Source: Streptomyces sp. McG3 | GTDB taxonomy: Bacteria > Actinomycetota > Actinomycetes > Streptomycetales > Streptomycetaceae | Direction: 5' to 3' | Length of the DNA stretch: 56,394 nt | NCBI RefSeq assembly: GCF_018619185.1 | Contig: NZ_JAAXYC010000016.1 | Location: forward strand, 1-56,394 | In this document: one piece after another, positions 14,914 through 23,871 of the stretch | Numbering within the stretch: the first letter of the stretch is position 1 | Layout: the number at the start of each line of letters is the position of its first letter | Translations under genes and position numbers: made by a program | The notes under the pieces: generated by a model | Database searches by the model: none | What the model was told of the DNA's origin: nothing | Seen by the model: the letters and a program-made list of their open reading frames with translations, nothing else

Positions 14914-17900
14914 CTACTCCACCACCTGACGGCCCTCCGCCTGGGCGCTGCACGAGGCGCGGAAGGCGCAGTGGGAGCAGTGGGTGCCGGTGGTGGGGGT
15001 GAAGCGTTCGTCCAGGACCTTTCCGGCGGCGGTGGCGAGCAGGCCGGAGACCCACTCCCCCGCCAGCGGCTCCTGGGCCTGGACCTTGGGGAAGGCGTCG
15101 CCGCCCTCCTTCTTGGGCGCGGGCTGGCGGAGCTGGACCAGCTCGGCGCCGCCCGGCTCGGGTCGCCGGCCGTCGAAGACCTCGTCGACCGCGCCCTCGC
15201 GGACGGCGAGCTGGTAGACGGCGAGCTGGGGGTGGGCGGCGACCTCGTCCTTGGTGGGCGCGCCCTTGCCGGTCTTGAAGTCGACGACGTACGCCCGGCC
15301 CTCGGCGTCCTGTTCGACCCGGTCCATCGAGCCCCGGATGCGGACGGCGTACTCGCCCGCCTCCAGCGTCACGTCGAAGTCGTGCTCGCTCGCGGTGGGG
15401 GTGCGGCCGCCCCGGTCCAGGACGTGCCAGTGCAGGAAGCGTTCCAGGGCGGCCCGGGCGTGGTCCTTCTCCTGTTCGGACTTCCAGGGGGCGTCGAAGG
15501 CGAGGCCGTTCCACACCGAGTCCAGGCGTTCCATGAGGACGTCCAGGTCGGCAGGGGTCCGGCTGGAGGCGACCTCGTCGGCGAGTACGTGGACGACGTT
15601 GCCGAATCCCTGGGCGGCGGTGGCCGGGGCGTCGGCCTTCACCTCGCGGCCCAGGAACCACTGGAGGGCGCAGGTGTTGGCGAGCTGGTCCAGCGCGCTG
15701 CCGGAGAGGGTGACGGGCTGGTCGCGGTCGCGGAGCGGGACGGCGGAGCGGGTCGGCTCCTCCAGGCCCCACCAGCGGTACGGGTGGGCCGCGGGCACCA
15801 GCGGCTGCCCCTCGTCGTCGGTGAGCGCGGCGAGCCGGGCGAGGCGGTGGGCGGCGGCCTCGCGCAGCGCGTCGGAGGCGGCCGGGTCGACGGTGGTGGC
15901 GCGCAGCTCGGCGACGAGCGCGGCGACGGCGAGGGGGCGGCGGGGGCGGCCGGTGACGTCGCGGGGTTCGACGCCCAGCTCGGTCAGGAAGCGGGAGGGC
16001 TGGTCGCCGTCGTCGGCGAGGGCCTTCACGGCGGTGACGACGAGGCGGTCGCGGGCGCGGGTGGCGGCGACGTAGAAGAGCCGGCGTTCCTCGGCGAGGA
16101 GGGCCCCGGGCGTGAGGGGTTCGGCGAGTCCGTCGCGGCCGATCCGGTCGGCCTCCAGGAGGGAGCCCCGGCGGCGCAGGTCGGGCCAGACGCCTTCCTG
16201 GACCCCGGCGACGACGACGAGCCGCCACTCCAGGCCCTTGGAGCGGTGGGCGGTCATCAGGCGTACGGCGTCGGGGCGGGCGGTCCGCCGCGAGAGGGTG
16301 TCCGCGGCGATGTCCTGGGCGTCGACCTCTTCGAGGAAGTTGAGGGCCCCGCGCCCGCCGGTGCGCTCCTCGGCGCGGGCGGCCGTCTCGAACAGGGCGC
16401 ACACCGCGTCGAGATCGCGGTCGGCGTTGCGCCCGCCCGCCCCGCCGCGCAGCGCGGCCCGCTCCAGCCTGCCCGGCCAGGGGGTGCCGTTCCACAGGGT
16501 CCACAGGGCCTCCTCGGCGGTGCCGCCGCCTTCGAGGAGTTCGCGGGCCTTGCGCAGGAGCGCGCCGAGACGCTGCGCGCCGTGGGCGTACGCCGGGTCG
16601 TGGGTGACGAGTCGTTCGGGCTCGGCGAGGGCGCGGGCCAGCAGGGCGTCGGAGGGCGCGGGGACCCGGATCCCGGCGGCGCGCTCCTCGTCGCGCAGGG
16701 CCCGGCCGAGGCGGCGCAGGTCGGCGGCGTCCATGGAGCCGAGCGGGGAGGTGAGGAGGGTGAGGGCGGTCTCGGAGTCGAGCCAGGGGGCCGCTTCGTC
16801 CTGCTCCTCGTCGGCGCGGGCGGTGTGCAGCGCGGCCGCGGCCACCGTCCGCAGCGCCGTCAGCAGGGGGGCGACGGCCGGTTCGTGGCGCAGCGGCAGG
16901 TCGTCGCCGTCGACCTCCAGGGGGACTCCGGCGGAGGTGAGGGCGCGGCGGACGGCGGGCAGCGAGCGGCCTCCGGCCCGTACCAGCACGGCCATCTCCT
17001 GCCACGGCACCCCGTCCTCCAGGTGGGCGCGGCGCAGCAGGTCCGCGATGTTCTCCAGCTCCGTGGACGCGGTCGGGTAGGTGTACGTCTCGACCTGGCC
17101 GCCGTCCCGGACGGCGGCCGGGTCGCGGTGGGCGCGGACCATGCCGGCGGGCAGCCGGGTCAGCGGCATCCGGCGGGTGAGCAGCCGGGTCGCCGCGAGC
17201 AGTCCGGCCCCGGAGCGGCGGGAGGTGGTGAGGACGCCCACGGGCGCGGGGCCCCCGTCCGCCCGGCGGAAGGTGTCCGGGAAGTCGAGGATGCCGTTCA
17301 CGTCGGCGCCCCGGAACGTGTAGATCGACTGGTCGGGGTCGCCGAAGGCGATCAGCGTCCGCCCGCCGCGCGCAGCCGTCCCGCGTTCCTCGGCGTACCC
17401 CGGCGCGCGCCCCCGGTTGCCCGCCAGCGCGTGCAGCAGGCGCACCTGGGACGGGTCGGTGTCCTGGTACTCGTCGACGTACACCGCGTCGTAGCTCCCG
17501 GCCAGCCGCTCCGCCACCTCGGGGCGCTCGGCGAGCAGGACCGCGCGGTGCACCAGCTCGGCGTAGTCCAGGACGCCCTGGGCGTCGAGGATGTCGAGGT
17601 ACTCGGCGAGGAACTGGGCCGCCGCCGTCCAGTCCGGGCGGCCGGTGCGGCGGGCGAAGGCGGCCAGCGCGTCCGGGCCGAGGCCCAGTTCGCGGCTGCG
17701 GGCGAGCACCGCGCGCACCTCGTCGGCGAAGCCGCGGGTGGTCAGGCAGGACCGCAGCTCGTCCGGCCAGCGGACGTGGGCCAGGCCCTCCTTCTCCAGG
17801 TCGAGCTGGCCCGCGAGCAGCTCGCGGACGGTGACGTCCTGCTCGGGCCCGGACAGCAGGCGCAGCGGATCGGCGAACAGGTCGGCGTCCTGGTGGGCCC

Positions 17901-18270
17901 GGACCAGGGCGTAGCAGTACGAGTGGAACGTGGTGGCCTGCGGGCCGCGGGCCGCCCCGAGGCGGGCGGCCATCCGGTCACGCAGCTCGACGGCGGCCTT
18001 GCGGCTGAAGGTGAGGACGAGGATGCGGGCGGGATCGGCGCCGCGGTTCACCCGCGCGGCGACGGATTCGACGAGGGTGGTGGTCTTGCCGGTGCCGGGC
18101 CCGGCGAGGACCAGCAGCGGGCCGCCCGGGTGGTCAACCACCGCGCGCTGGCCTGCGTCCAGCAGAGGAGGATCCACCGAGCCGGGCGGAGTGCGCACCA
18201 GACGGTACGCACCCGTGGTCCGCGGCCGTGACTCACGGTGCGGACTGTGCCGGGTGGAGGAGGAACTCAC
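14914..18270 (-). CDS. adnA: AdnA-type helicase-nuclease subunit with Fe-S nuclease
   Basis: This subunit has 1118 aa from GTG 18270. The N-terminal motor has GPGTGKTT (57-64), LVLTFSRKAAVEL, YVDEYQDTDPSQ, FGDPDQSIYTFRGADV, MTAHRSKGLEW and YVAATRARDR. The C-terminal nuclease carries GSMDRVEQ and YVVDFKTGKG. It also has one Cys near NTCALQWFL and a C-x2-C-x5-C set (CSHCAFRASC) at the end, the four-Cys [4Fe-4S] signature of AddB/Cas4-like nucleases. That signature identifies the AdnA partner. It should bind AdnB, process double-strand breaks and feed recombination. The counterpart in M. tuberculosis is Rv3202c. Confidence 0.88.
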   Translation of the reverse strand: MSSSSTRHSPHRESRPRTTGAYRLVRTPPGSVDPPLLDAGQRAVVDHPGGPLLVLAGPGTGKTTTLVESVAARVNRGADPARILVLTFSRKAAVELRDRMAARLGAARGPQATTFHSYCYALVRAHQDADLFADPLRLLSGPEQDVTVRELLAGQLDLEKEGLAHVRWPDELRSCLTTRGFADEVRAVLARSRELGLGPDALAAFARRTGRPDWTAAAQFLAEYLDILDAQGVLDYAELVHRAVLLAERPEVAERLAGSYDAVYVDEYQDTDPSQVRLLHALAGNRGRAPGYAEERGTAARGGRTLIAFGDPDQSIYTFRGADVNGILDFPDTFRRADGGPAPVGVLTTSRRSGAGLLAATRLLTRRMPLTRLPAGMVRAHRDPAAVRDGGQVETYTYPTASTELENIADLLRRAHLEDGVPWQEMAVLVRAGGRSLPAVRRALTSAGVPLEVDGDDLPLRHEPAVAPLLTALRTVAAAALHTARADEEQDEAAPWLDSETALTLLTSPLGSMDAADLRRLGRALRDEERAAGIRVPAPSDALLARALAEPERLVTHDPAYAHGAQRLGALLRKARELLEGGGTAEEALWTLWNGTPWPGRLERAALRGGAGGRNADRDLDAVCALFETAARAEERTGGRGALNFLEEVDAQDIAADTLSRRTARPDAVRLMTAHRSKGLEWRLVVVAGVQEGVWPDLRRRGSLLEADRIGRDGLAEPLTPGALLAEERRLFYVAATRARDRLVVTAVKALADDGDQPSRFLTELGVEPRDVTGRPRRPLAVAALVAELRATTVDPAASDALREAAAHRLARLAALTDDEGQPLVPAAHPYRWWGLEEPTRSAVPLRDRDQPVTLSGSALDQLANTCALQWFLGREVKADAPATAAQGFGNVVHVLADEVASSRTPADLDVLMERLDSVWNGLAFDAPWKSEQEKDHARAALERFLHWHVLDRGGRTPTASEHDFDVTLEAGEYAVRIRGSMDRVEQDAEGRAYVVDFKTGKGAPTKDEVAAHPQLAVYQLAVREGAVDEVFDGRRPEPGGAELVQLRQPAPKKEGGDAFPKVQAQEPLAGEWVSGLLATAAGKVLDERFTPTTGTHCSHCAFRASCSAQAEGRQVVE

Positions 18271-18497
18271 GTGGATCGCCGGTCCTGGTGGGTGTACGGG
18301 GATGTACGGGTGATGAGGGACGGGTTCGGTGCGGACGGGGAAGAGGGAAGGGGCGGAGCGTGCCGCGCGATGACGACGCTACTCCGGCGACGGCACGGGA
18401 GGCGGCGGCCGTGCCGCGTCACTCGTCACGTGCGGTGCCGTCGTCGCGTGCTCTGCCGCGTCGGGCCGTATCCGCCGGGGGCCGATGGCGGAAGCTG

Positions 18498-18986
18498 TCA
18501 GGTGTGAGCTTTCTCGCCCCGACCGCCCGCGCCGCCGGCGTCACCGCCCGGACCGCGCCCTTCATCAGGCGCGGCTCCCGTCTGCCCGCCCTCACCGCCG
18601 CCGCCTTCCGGGTGCACGCCGCCGTCCCAGCGGGCGCGCCGCATGTCGATGCGCGGGATGTGCCCCTCCGCCCGGTGCGACGCCTCGCGCAGCGGGGTGC
18701 CCTCGGCGCGGTAGTGGTCCAGCGCCCGCAGCTCGTGGGCGGGGAGCAGGGTCCCGTCGGAGCGGACGACGCGCCACCACGGCACGGCCGATCCGTACAG
18801 CGCCATGACCCGGCCGACCTGGCGGGGTCCCCCCTCGCCCAGCCACTCCGCGATGTCGCCGTAGGTCATCACCCGGCCGGGCGGGATCAGGTCGGTCACA
18901 TCGAGGACGCGCTCCGCGTACTCCGGCATTTCGGCGCCGGTCGGGGCGGTGCCGGTCCCGCCCTCGCCCGTCTGGTCCTGGCTCAT
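18498..18986 (-). CDS. alkyltransferase-like (ATL) DNA-binding protein
   Basis: This is a 162-aa protein from ATG 18986 (an ATG 9 nt upstream is also possible). The MGMT-like DNA-binding domain covers about residues 20-120 (RVMTYGDIAEWLG, then RQVGRVM). The active-site PCHRV of O6-alkylguanine methyltransferase is replaced by VPWWRVV, so no methyl-acceptor Cys is present. ATL proteins bind O6-alkylguanine and recruit nucleotide excision repair. The C-terminal ~45 residues are Gly-rich and low complexity. It lies upstream of adnA on the same strand; the M. tuberculosis locus also has an ATL gene (Rv3204) near adnAB. Confidence 0.85.
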   Translation of the reverse strand: MSQDQTGEGGTGTAPTGAEMPEYAERVLDVTDLIPPGRVMTYGDIAEWLGEGGPRQVGRVMALYGSAVPWWRVVRSDGTLLPAHELRALDHYRAEGTPLREASHRAEGHIPRIDMRRARWDGGVHPEGGGGEGGQTGAAPDEGRGPGGDAGGAGGRGEKAHT

Positions 18987-19207
18987 CCGCCCCATCCTGC
19001 CGTACGCCACCGACAGCCCGGCCGAAACGGTATCCGTCCGGGCACACCGCGTGCACACGGGTGGAAAGGAGCGTATGTTGCGCTTCCCGCGCCCGTGCGA
19101 TGCACCCTGATGCCCTCCTCCGTCTACGGGCCGTGCCACCATCATGCGGGCGGTGACCGGTGATACCAGACCACGAAGACAGACCAGAGGCGATGAAGGA
19201 GCAGGGC

Positions 19208-22033
19208 GTGCAGCCACCGAAGGCGGCGGACGCCTCCGATGCCGGGGAGCGCCCGCAGGGTGATTCCGAGTCCTCCGGAGCGCCCCGTGCCGACGGCCCC
19301 ACGACGTCCACCACCGGACATCTGGCCGGCTCGACGCTGGCCTCGGCCGAGGCCGCTCTGACCGACCGCGTCTCCGGTGACGAGCCGCTGCTGCCCGCCC
19401 GGGTGCACCGCCCCTCCGACCTGATGCGGCTGCTCATCGGGGTGCTCGCGATCGCGGTGCTGTTCTCGATCGCCGCGTTCGCCCAGGGCACCACCACCGG
19501 CCTGGAGGACGACATCTCCAAGGGCACCGAACAGGCGCCCGATCTGTTGATCAAGATCGCCGGCCTGGTGTCCAGCATCGCCGTGCTGCTGGTGCCCGTC
19601 GCCTTCGCCATCGAACGTCTCATCAAACGCGACGGGCTGCGCATCGCGGACGGGGTGCTCGCGGCCGTGCTCGCCCACGGGGTGACGCTCGCCACCGACC
19701 TCTGGGTCTCGCGCTCCGCGCCCGGCACCATCCAGGACGCGCTGACCCAGCCGCAGACGGCCGGCGGTCTCACCGACCCGGTGCACGGCTATCTCGCGCC
19801 GGTCATCGCGTACATGACCGCGGTCGGGATGGCACGGCGGCCGCGCTGGCGCGTGGTGCTGTGGGTGGTGCTGCTGCTCGACGCGTTCGCGATGCTGGTG
19901 GGCGGGTACACCACCCCGTTCTCGATCATCCTCACCGTGCTGATCGGCTGGACCGTGGCGTACGGGACGCTGTACGCGGTCGGCTCGCCGAACGTCCGCC
20001 CCACCGGCCAGCACCTGATGGCGGGGCTGCGGCACGTGGGCTTCCGCCCGGTCGCGGCGATGCGCACCGAGGACGCCACGGACCACGCCGACCAGAACGA
20101 CCGGGGGCGGCGCTATCTGGTCACCCTGGAGGACGGCCCCCCGCTGGACGTCACCGTCGTCGACCGGGAACAGCAGGCCCAGGGCTTCTTCTACCGGGCC
20201 TGGCGGCGGCTCACGCTGCGCGGGATCACCCAGCGGCGCTCGATCCAGTCGTTGCGCCAGGCGCTGGAGCAGGAGGCGCTGCTCGCGTACGCGGCCATCG
20301 CCGCCGGGGCGAACGCGCCCAAGCTGATCGCCACCTCGGAGCTGGGCCCCGACGCGGTGATGCTCGTCTACGAGCACATCGGCGGCCGGACGCTGGACTC
20401 GATGGAGGACGAGGAGATCACCGACGACCTGGTGCGCGGCACCTGGCGTCAGGTGAAGGCCCTCCAGTCACGGCGGATCGCGCACCGCAGGCTGACAGGT
20501 GACGCGCTCCTGGTGGACCGGTCGGGCAGGGCGTTCGTGACGGATCTGCGCGGCGGCGAGATCGCCGCCGGCGATCTGGTGCTGCGGATGGACGTGGCCC
20601 AGTTGCTGACCACGCTGGGACTGCGGGTGGGGGCCGAGCGGTCGGTCGCCGGGGCGCTGGCCGTGCTCGGCCCGGACGCGGTGGCGGACTGTCTGCCGCT
20701 GCTCCAGCCGATCGCGCTGAGCCGCTCCACCCGGGCGACGCTGCGCCGGATCGCCCGAGAGCGTTCGCAGCGCGAGCGGGAAGCGGTGGTGGAGGCCTCG
20801 CAGGCCGCCAAGCAGGCGAAGGCGCAGGCCGCCGCGGAGGCCGCCGGGGAGACCCTCACGGATCACGGCACGGACCACCAGGCGGAGCAGAACGCGGGCA
20901 CCAGGACCGGCCCCAAGGCAGACCTCAAGGCGGACCACAAGGCGGAGCGCAAGTCGCTGCGCACCGAGAAGCAGGCCGAGAAGCGCGCCATCGACGACGC
21001 GCTGGAGGAGGCCCGCGAGGAGGATCTGCTCGCCCAGATCCGGCGTCAGGTGCTGCTGATCCGCCCGCAGGCCCCGGTCGAACCGGTGCGTCTGGAGCGC
21101 ATCAAGCCGCGCACCCTGTTCAGCTTCATCGCCGGGGCCATCGCCGCGTACTTCCTCATCTCACAGGTCACCCAGGCCAACTTCGGGGTGGTCGTGGAGC
21201 AGGCCGAGTGGGGCTGGGTGGCGGCCGCCCTCGGCTTCTCCGCGCTGAGCTACGTGGCGGCGGCGATGAGCCTGCTGGGCTTCGTGCCGGAGCGGGTGCC
21301 GTTCCGCAAGACGGTGCAGGCGCAGGTGGCCGGCTCCTTCGTGAAGATCGTCGCCCCGGCCGCCATCGGGGGCGTGGCGCTGAACACCCGCTTCCTCCAG
21401 CGGGCCGGGGTGCGCCCCGGGCTCGCGGTGGCGAGCGTCGGGGCCTCGCAGCTCTTCGGGCTCGGCGCCCACATCATGCTGCTGGCGCTGTTCGGTTATC
21501 TCACCGGTACGGAGAGGACCCCGGACTCGCTGACCCCGTCCCGGACGGTGATCGCCGGTCTGCTGACGGTCGCGGTGCTGGTGCTGGTGGTGACGGCGAT
21601 CCCGTTCCTGCGGAAGTTCGTGGTGACCCGGGTGCGCTCGCTGTTCGCCGGGGTCGTGCCGCGCATGCTGGACGTGGTGCAGCGGCCGCAGAAGCTGCTC
21701 ACCGGCATCAGCGGCATGCTGCTGCTGACCGGCCTGTTCGTGCTCTGCCTGGACGCCTCGATCCGGGCGTTCAGCGGCCCGGGCGTCCCCCAGCTGAGCT
21801 ACGCGAGCATCGCGGTGGTCTTCCTGGCGGGGAACGCGATCGGTTCGGCGGCCCCGACGCCGGGCGGGATGGGCGCGGTGGAGGGTGCGCTGACGCTGGG
21901 CCTGATCGCGGTCGGCCTGCCGGCGGAGGTCGCGGCTCCCGCGGTGCTGCTGTACCGCGTGATGACGCTGTGGCTGCCGGTGCTGCCGGGGTGGATCTGC
22001 TTCAACCAGCTCACCCGCAAGGGCGAGCTGTAG
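19208..22033 (+). CDS. large membrane protein: kinase-like domain fused to a YbhN/LPG-flippase-like domain
   Basis: The protein has 941 aa from GTG 19208, chosen because AAGGAG lies 6 nt upstream; an ATG at 19193 is the alternative. About six hydrophobic segments occupy residues ~75-260. A cytoplasmic domain (~290-500) resembles a protein or aminoglycoside kinase (LMLVYEHIGGRTL-like hinge, AHRRLTGDALLVD, FVTDLRGGEIAAGD), but the usual catalytic Asp and DFG are altered. A charged Lys/Ala/Glu coiled-coil region (~515-610) follows. Then comes a C-terminal ~300-residue TM domain of the lysylphosphatidylglycerol synthase/UPF0104 family (SAAPTPGGMGAVEGA is the family signature). It is probably a membrane-lipid transporter. 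The substrate is unknown. Confidence 0.8.
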   Translation: MQPPKAADASDAGERPQGDSESSGAPRADGPTTSTTGHLAGSTLASAEAALTDRVSGDEPLLPARVHRPSDLMRLLIGVLAIAVLFSIAAFAQGTTTGLEDDISKGTEQAPDLLIKIAGLVSSIAVLLVPVAFAIERLIKRDGLRIADGVLAAVLAHGVTLATDLWVSRSAPGTIQDALTQPQTAGGLTDPVHGYLAPVIAYMTAVGMARRPRWRVVLWVVLLLDAFAMLVGGYTTPFSIILTVLIGWTVAYGTLYAVGSPNVRPTGQHLMAGLRHVGFRPVAAMRTEDATDHADQNDRGRRYLVTLEDGPPLDVTVVDREQQAQGFFYRAWRRLTLRGITQRRSIQSLRQALEQEALLAYAAIAAGANAPKLIATSELGPDAVMLVYEHIGGRTLDSMEDEEITDDLVRGTWRQVKALQSRRIAHRRLTGDALLVDRSGRAFVTDLRGGEIAAGDLVLRMDVAQLLTTLGLRVGAERSVAGALAVLGPDAVADCLPLLQPIALSRSTRATLRRIARERSQREREAVVEASQAAKQAKAQAAAEAAGETLTDHGTDHQAEQNAGTRTGPKADLKADHKAERKSLRTEKQAEKRAIDDALEEAREEDLLAQIRRQVLLIRPQAPVEPVRLERIKPRTLFSFIAGAIAAYFLISQVTQANFGVVVEQAEWGWVAAALGFSALSYVAAAMSLLGFVPERVPFRKTVQAQVAGSFVKIVAPAAIGGVALNTRFLQRAGVRPGLAVASVGASQLFGLGAHIMLLALFGYLTGTERTPDSLTPSRTVIAGLLTVAVLVLVVTAIPFLRKFVVTRVRSLFAGVVPRMLDVVQRPQKLLTGISGMLLLTGLFVLCLDASIRAFSGPGVPQLSYASIAVVFLAGNAIGSAAPTPGGMGAVEGALTLGLIAVGLPAEVAAPAVLLYRVMTLWLPVLPGWICFNQLTRKGEL

Positions 22034-22127
22034 CCGGACGGGCGGCCCGGCGGCGGCAGCGGGCCTCCGCCACCCGCATGGACCGCGCCCGGCCGCGCTC
22101 CCCGGCGGCCCGCCGCACGATGGGGGC

Positions 22128-23720
22128 ATGAGGACTTCCCCCGCTCTGCGTGCCGCCGCCCTCGCCGCCACCGCCACCGTGCTGCTGCCGCTGGCCGCCT
22201 GTTCGGACGACGGTGACGGGGAGGGGTCCTCGACTCCCACCGGGGCCTCGACCGCCTCGCCGTCCTCCACCCCCGAGGACCTGGCGTCGCAGCAGCTCGC
22301 CTGGTCCCCGTGCCCGCCTCCGAACTCCGCCCAGGGCGGCGGCGAGTCACCGTCGCCACTGCCCGGCGGCGTGGTGTGGGAGTGCTCCTTCATGGACGTA
22401 CCCCTCGACTACGCGGAGCCGGACGGCCGCACGATCGAACTGGCGCTGGTGCGGGCGAAGGCCAAGGACCGGAAGCGGCGGATCGGCTCGCTGGTGTTCA
22501 ACTTCGGCGGACCCGGCGCGTCCGGCGTCGCGACGCTGCCCGCGTTCGGCACCGAGTACGACAAGCTCCGCACCCGGTACGACCTGGTGAGCTTCGACCC
22601 GCGCGGGGTCGGCCGCAGCGAGGGCGTCGAGTGCGCCGACGACGCCCAGCTCGACGCCTTCTACCAGGAGGACTCCACCCCGGACGACGCGGCCGAGGAG
22701 AAGCAGTTCGTCCAGGGGCAGAAGGACTTCATCGCGGACTGCGAGGAGAACTCCGGCCCCGAACTCCCCTTCGTGGGAACGACGAACGCCGCCCGCGACA
22801 TGGACCTGATGCGCACCGTGCTGGGCGACGACCAGCTGCACTACTTCGGCATCTCGTACGGCACCGAGCTGGGCGGCGTCTACGCCCACCTCTTCCCCGA
22901 CAAGGTCGGCCGGGCGGTCTTCGACGCGGTGGTCGATCCCACGAAGGACGCCGAGCAGTCCTCCATCGGCCAGGCCGAGGGATTCCAGTTGGCCCTGGAC
23001 AACTTCACGAAGGACTGCGCGGAACGCGACGACTGCGCACTGCCCGGGGCCACCCCGGAGGAGGTCGAGCAGGGCATCGCCGATCTGCTGGCCGAGCTGG
23101 AGGAGGAGCCCGTCGACGGGCTCGGCGACCGGGCGCTGACGCAGACGCTCGCCACCACCGGCATCGCGTCCGCGCTGTACTCCAAGGAGACCTGGCCGCT
23201 GCTGGAGCAGGGCCTGGACGAGGCGGGCGGTGGTAACGGCGGGCTGCTCCTCGCCCTGGCCGATTCGCTGAACGGCCGCTCGGAGGACGGGCGGTACGAC
23301 AACTCCAACGCCGCCAACATCTCCATCAACTGCGCGGACAGCGAGCAGCGGTTCTCCCTGGAGCAGACGAAGGCGGCGCTGCCCGCGTTCCGCAAGGCGT
23401 CCCCGCTGTTCGGGGACTACCTGGGCTGGGGCCTGATGAGCTGCACCGGCTGGCCGGTGGCGGGCGCCTGGAAGACCCCGGACGTCGCTGCCCCCGGCTC
23501 CGCCCCGATCCTGGTCATCGGCAACACCGGTGACCCGGCGACCCCGTACGCGGGCGCGAAGGCGATGGTGGAGAAGCTGGGCGAGGGCGTCGGCGTCGAG
23601 CTCACCTACAAGGGCGAGGGTCACGGGGCGTACAACAGCAAGGACGCGTGTGTGCAACGGACGGTCGACGGCTATCTGTTGAACGGTACGGTGCCGAAGT
23701 CCGGCACCGTCTGCGGGTGA
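22128..23720 (+). CDS. Slp/TAP-family lipoprotein peptidase (alpha/beta hydrolase) 1
   Basis: This secreted lipoprotein is 530 aa long. It has an N-terminal signal sequence with lipobox LAAC (about 22-25), then a Ser/Thr/Pro linker. The alpha/beta hydrolase core has NFGGPGASG (oxyanion loop), FDPRGVGRSEG and the nucleophile elbow GISYGTELGG. A TAP-like C-terminal domain ends near GEGHGAYNS, with the catalytic His. It is related to the S. lividans tripeptidyl aminopeptidase and the SlpD/SlpE mycelium-associated proteinases, which release N-terminal peptides from exported proteins. It is followed after 151 bp by a close paralogue in the same direction. Confidence 0.9.
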   Translation: MRTSPALRAAALAATATVLLPLAACSDDGDGEGSSTPTGASTASPSSTPEDLASQQLAWSPCPPPNSAQGGGESPSPLPGGVVWECSFMDVPLDYAEPDGRTIELALVRAKAKDRKRRIGSLVFNFGGPGASGVATLPAFGTEYDKLRTRYDLVSFDPRGVGRSEGVECADDAQLDAFYQEDSTPDDAAEEKQFVQGQKDFIADCEENSGPELPFVGTTNAARDMDLMRTVLGDDQLHYFGISYGTELGGVYAHLFPDKVGRAVFDAVVDPTKDAEQSSIGQAEGFQLALDNFTKDCAERDDCALPGATPEEVEQGIADLLAELEEEPVDGLGDRALTQTLATTGIASALYSKETWPLLEQGLDEAGGGNGGLLLALADSLNGRSEDGRYDNSNAANISINCADSEQRFSLEQTKAALPAFRKASPLFGDYLGWGLMSCTGWPVAGAWKTPDVAAPGSAPILVIGNTGDPATPYAGAKAMVEKLGEGVGVELTYKGEGHGAYNSKDACVQRTVDGYLLNGTVPKSGTVCG

Positions 23721-23871
23721 CTCCGACCCCCGACTCCCCTGTCCTGCACGGCGGTTAGCATGGCCGCACATCACAGCCGCCCGAGGTGTCACCACCGGCT
23801 TCGGGCCAGGGGGCGTCGCGGGCCCGGCCCTGACCGGCAAGACGCCCCTCCTAGGGGAGGGAAGCCGGATC

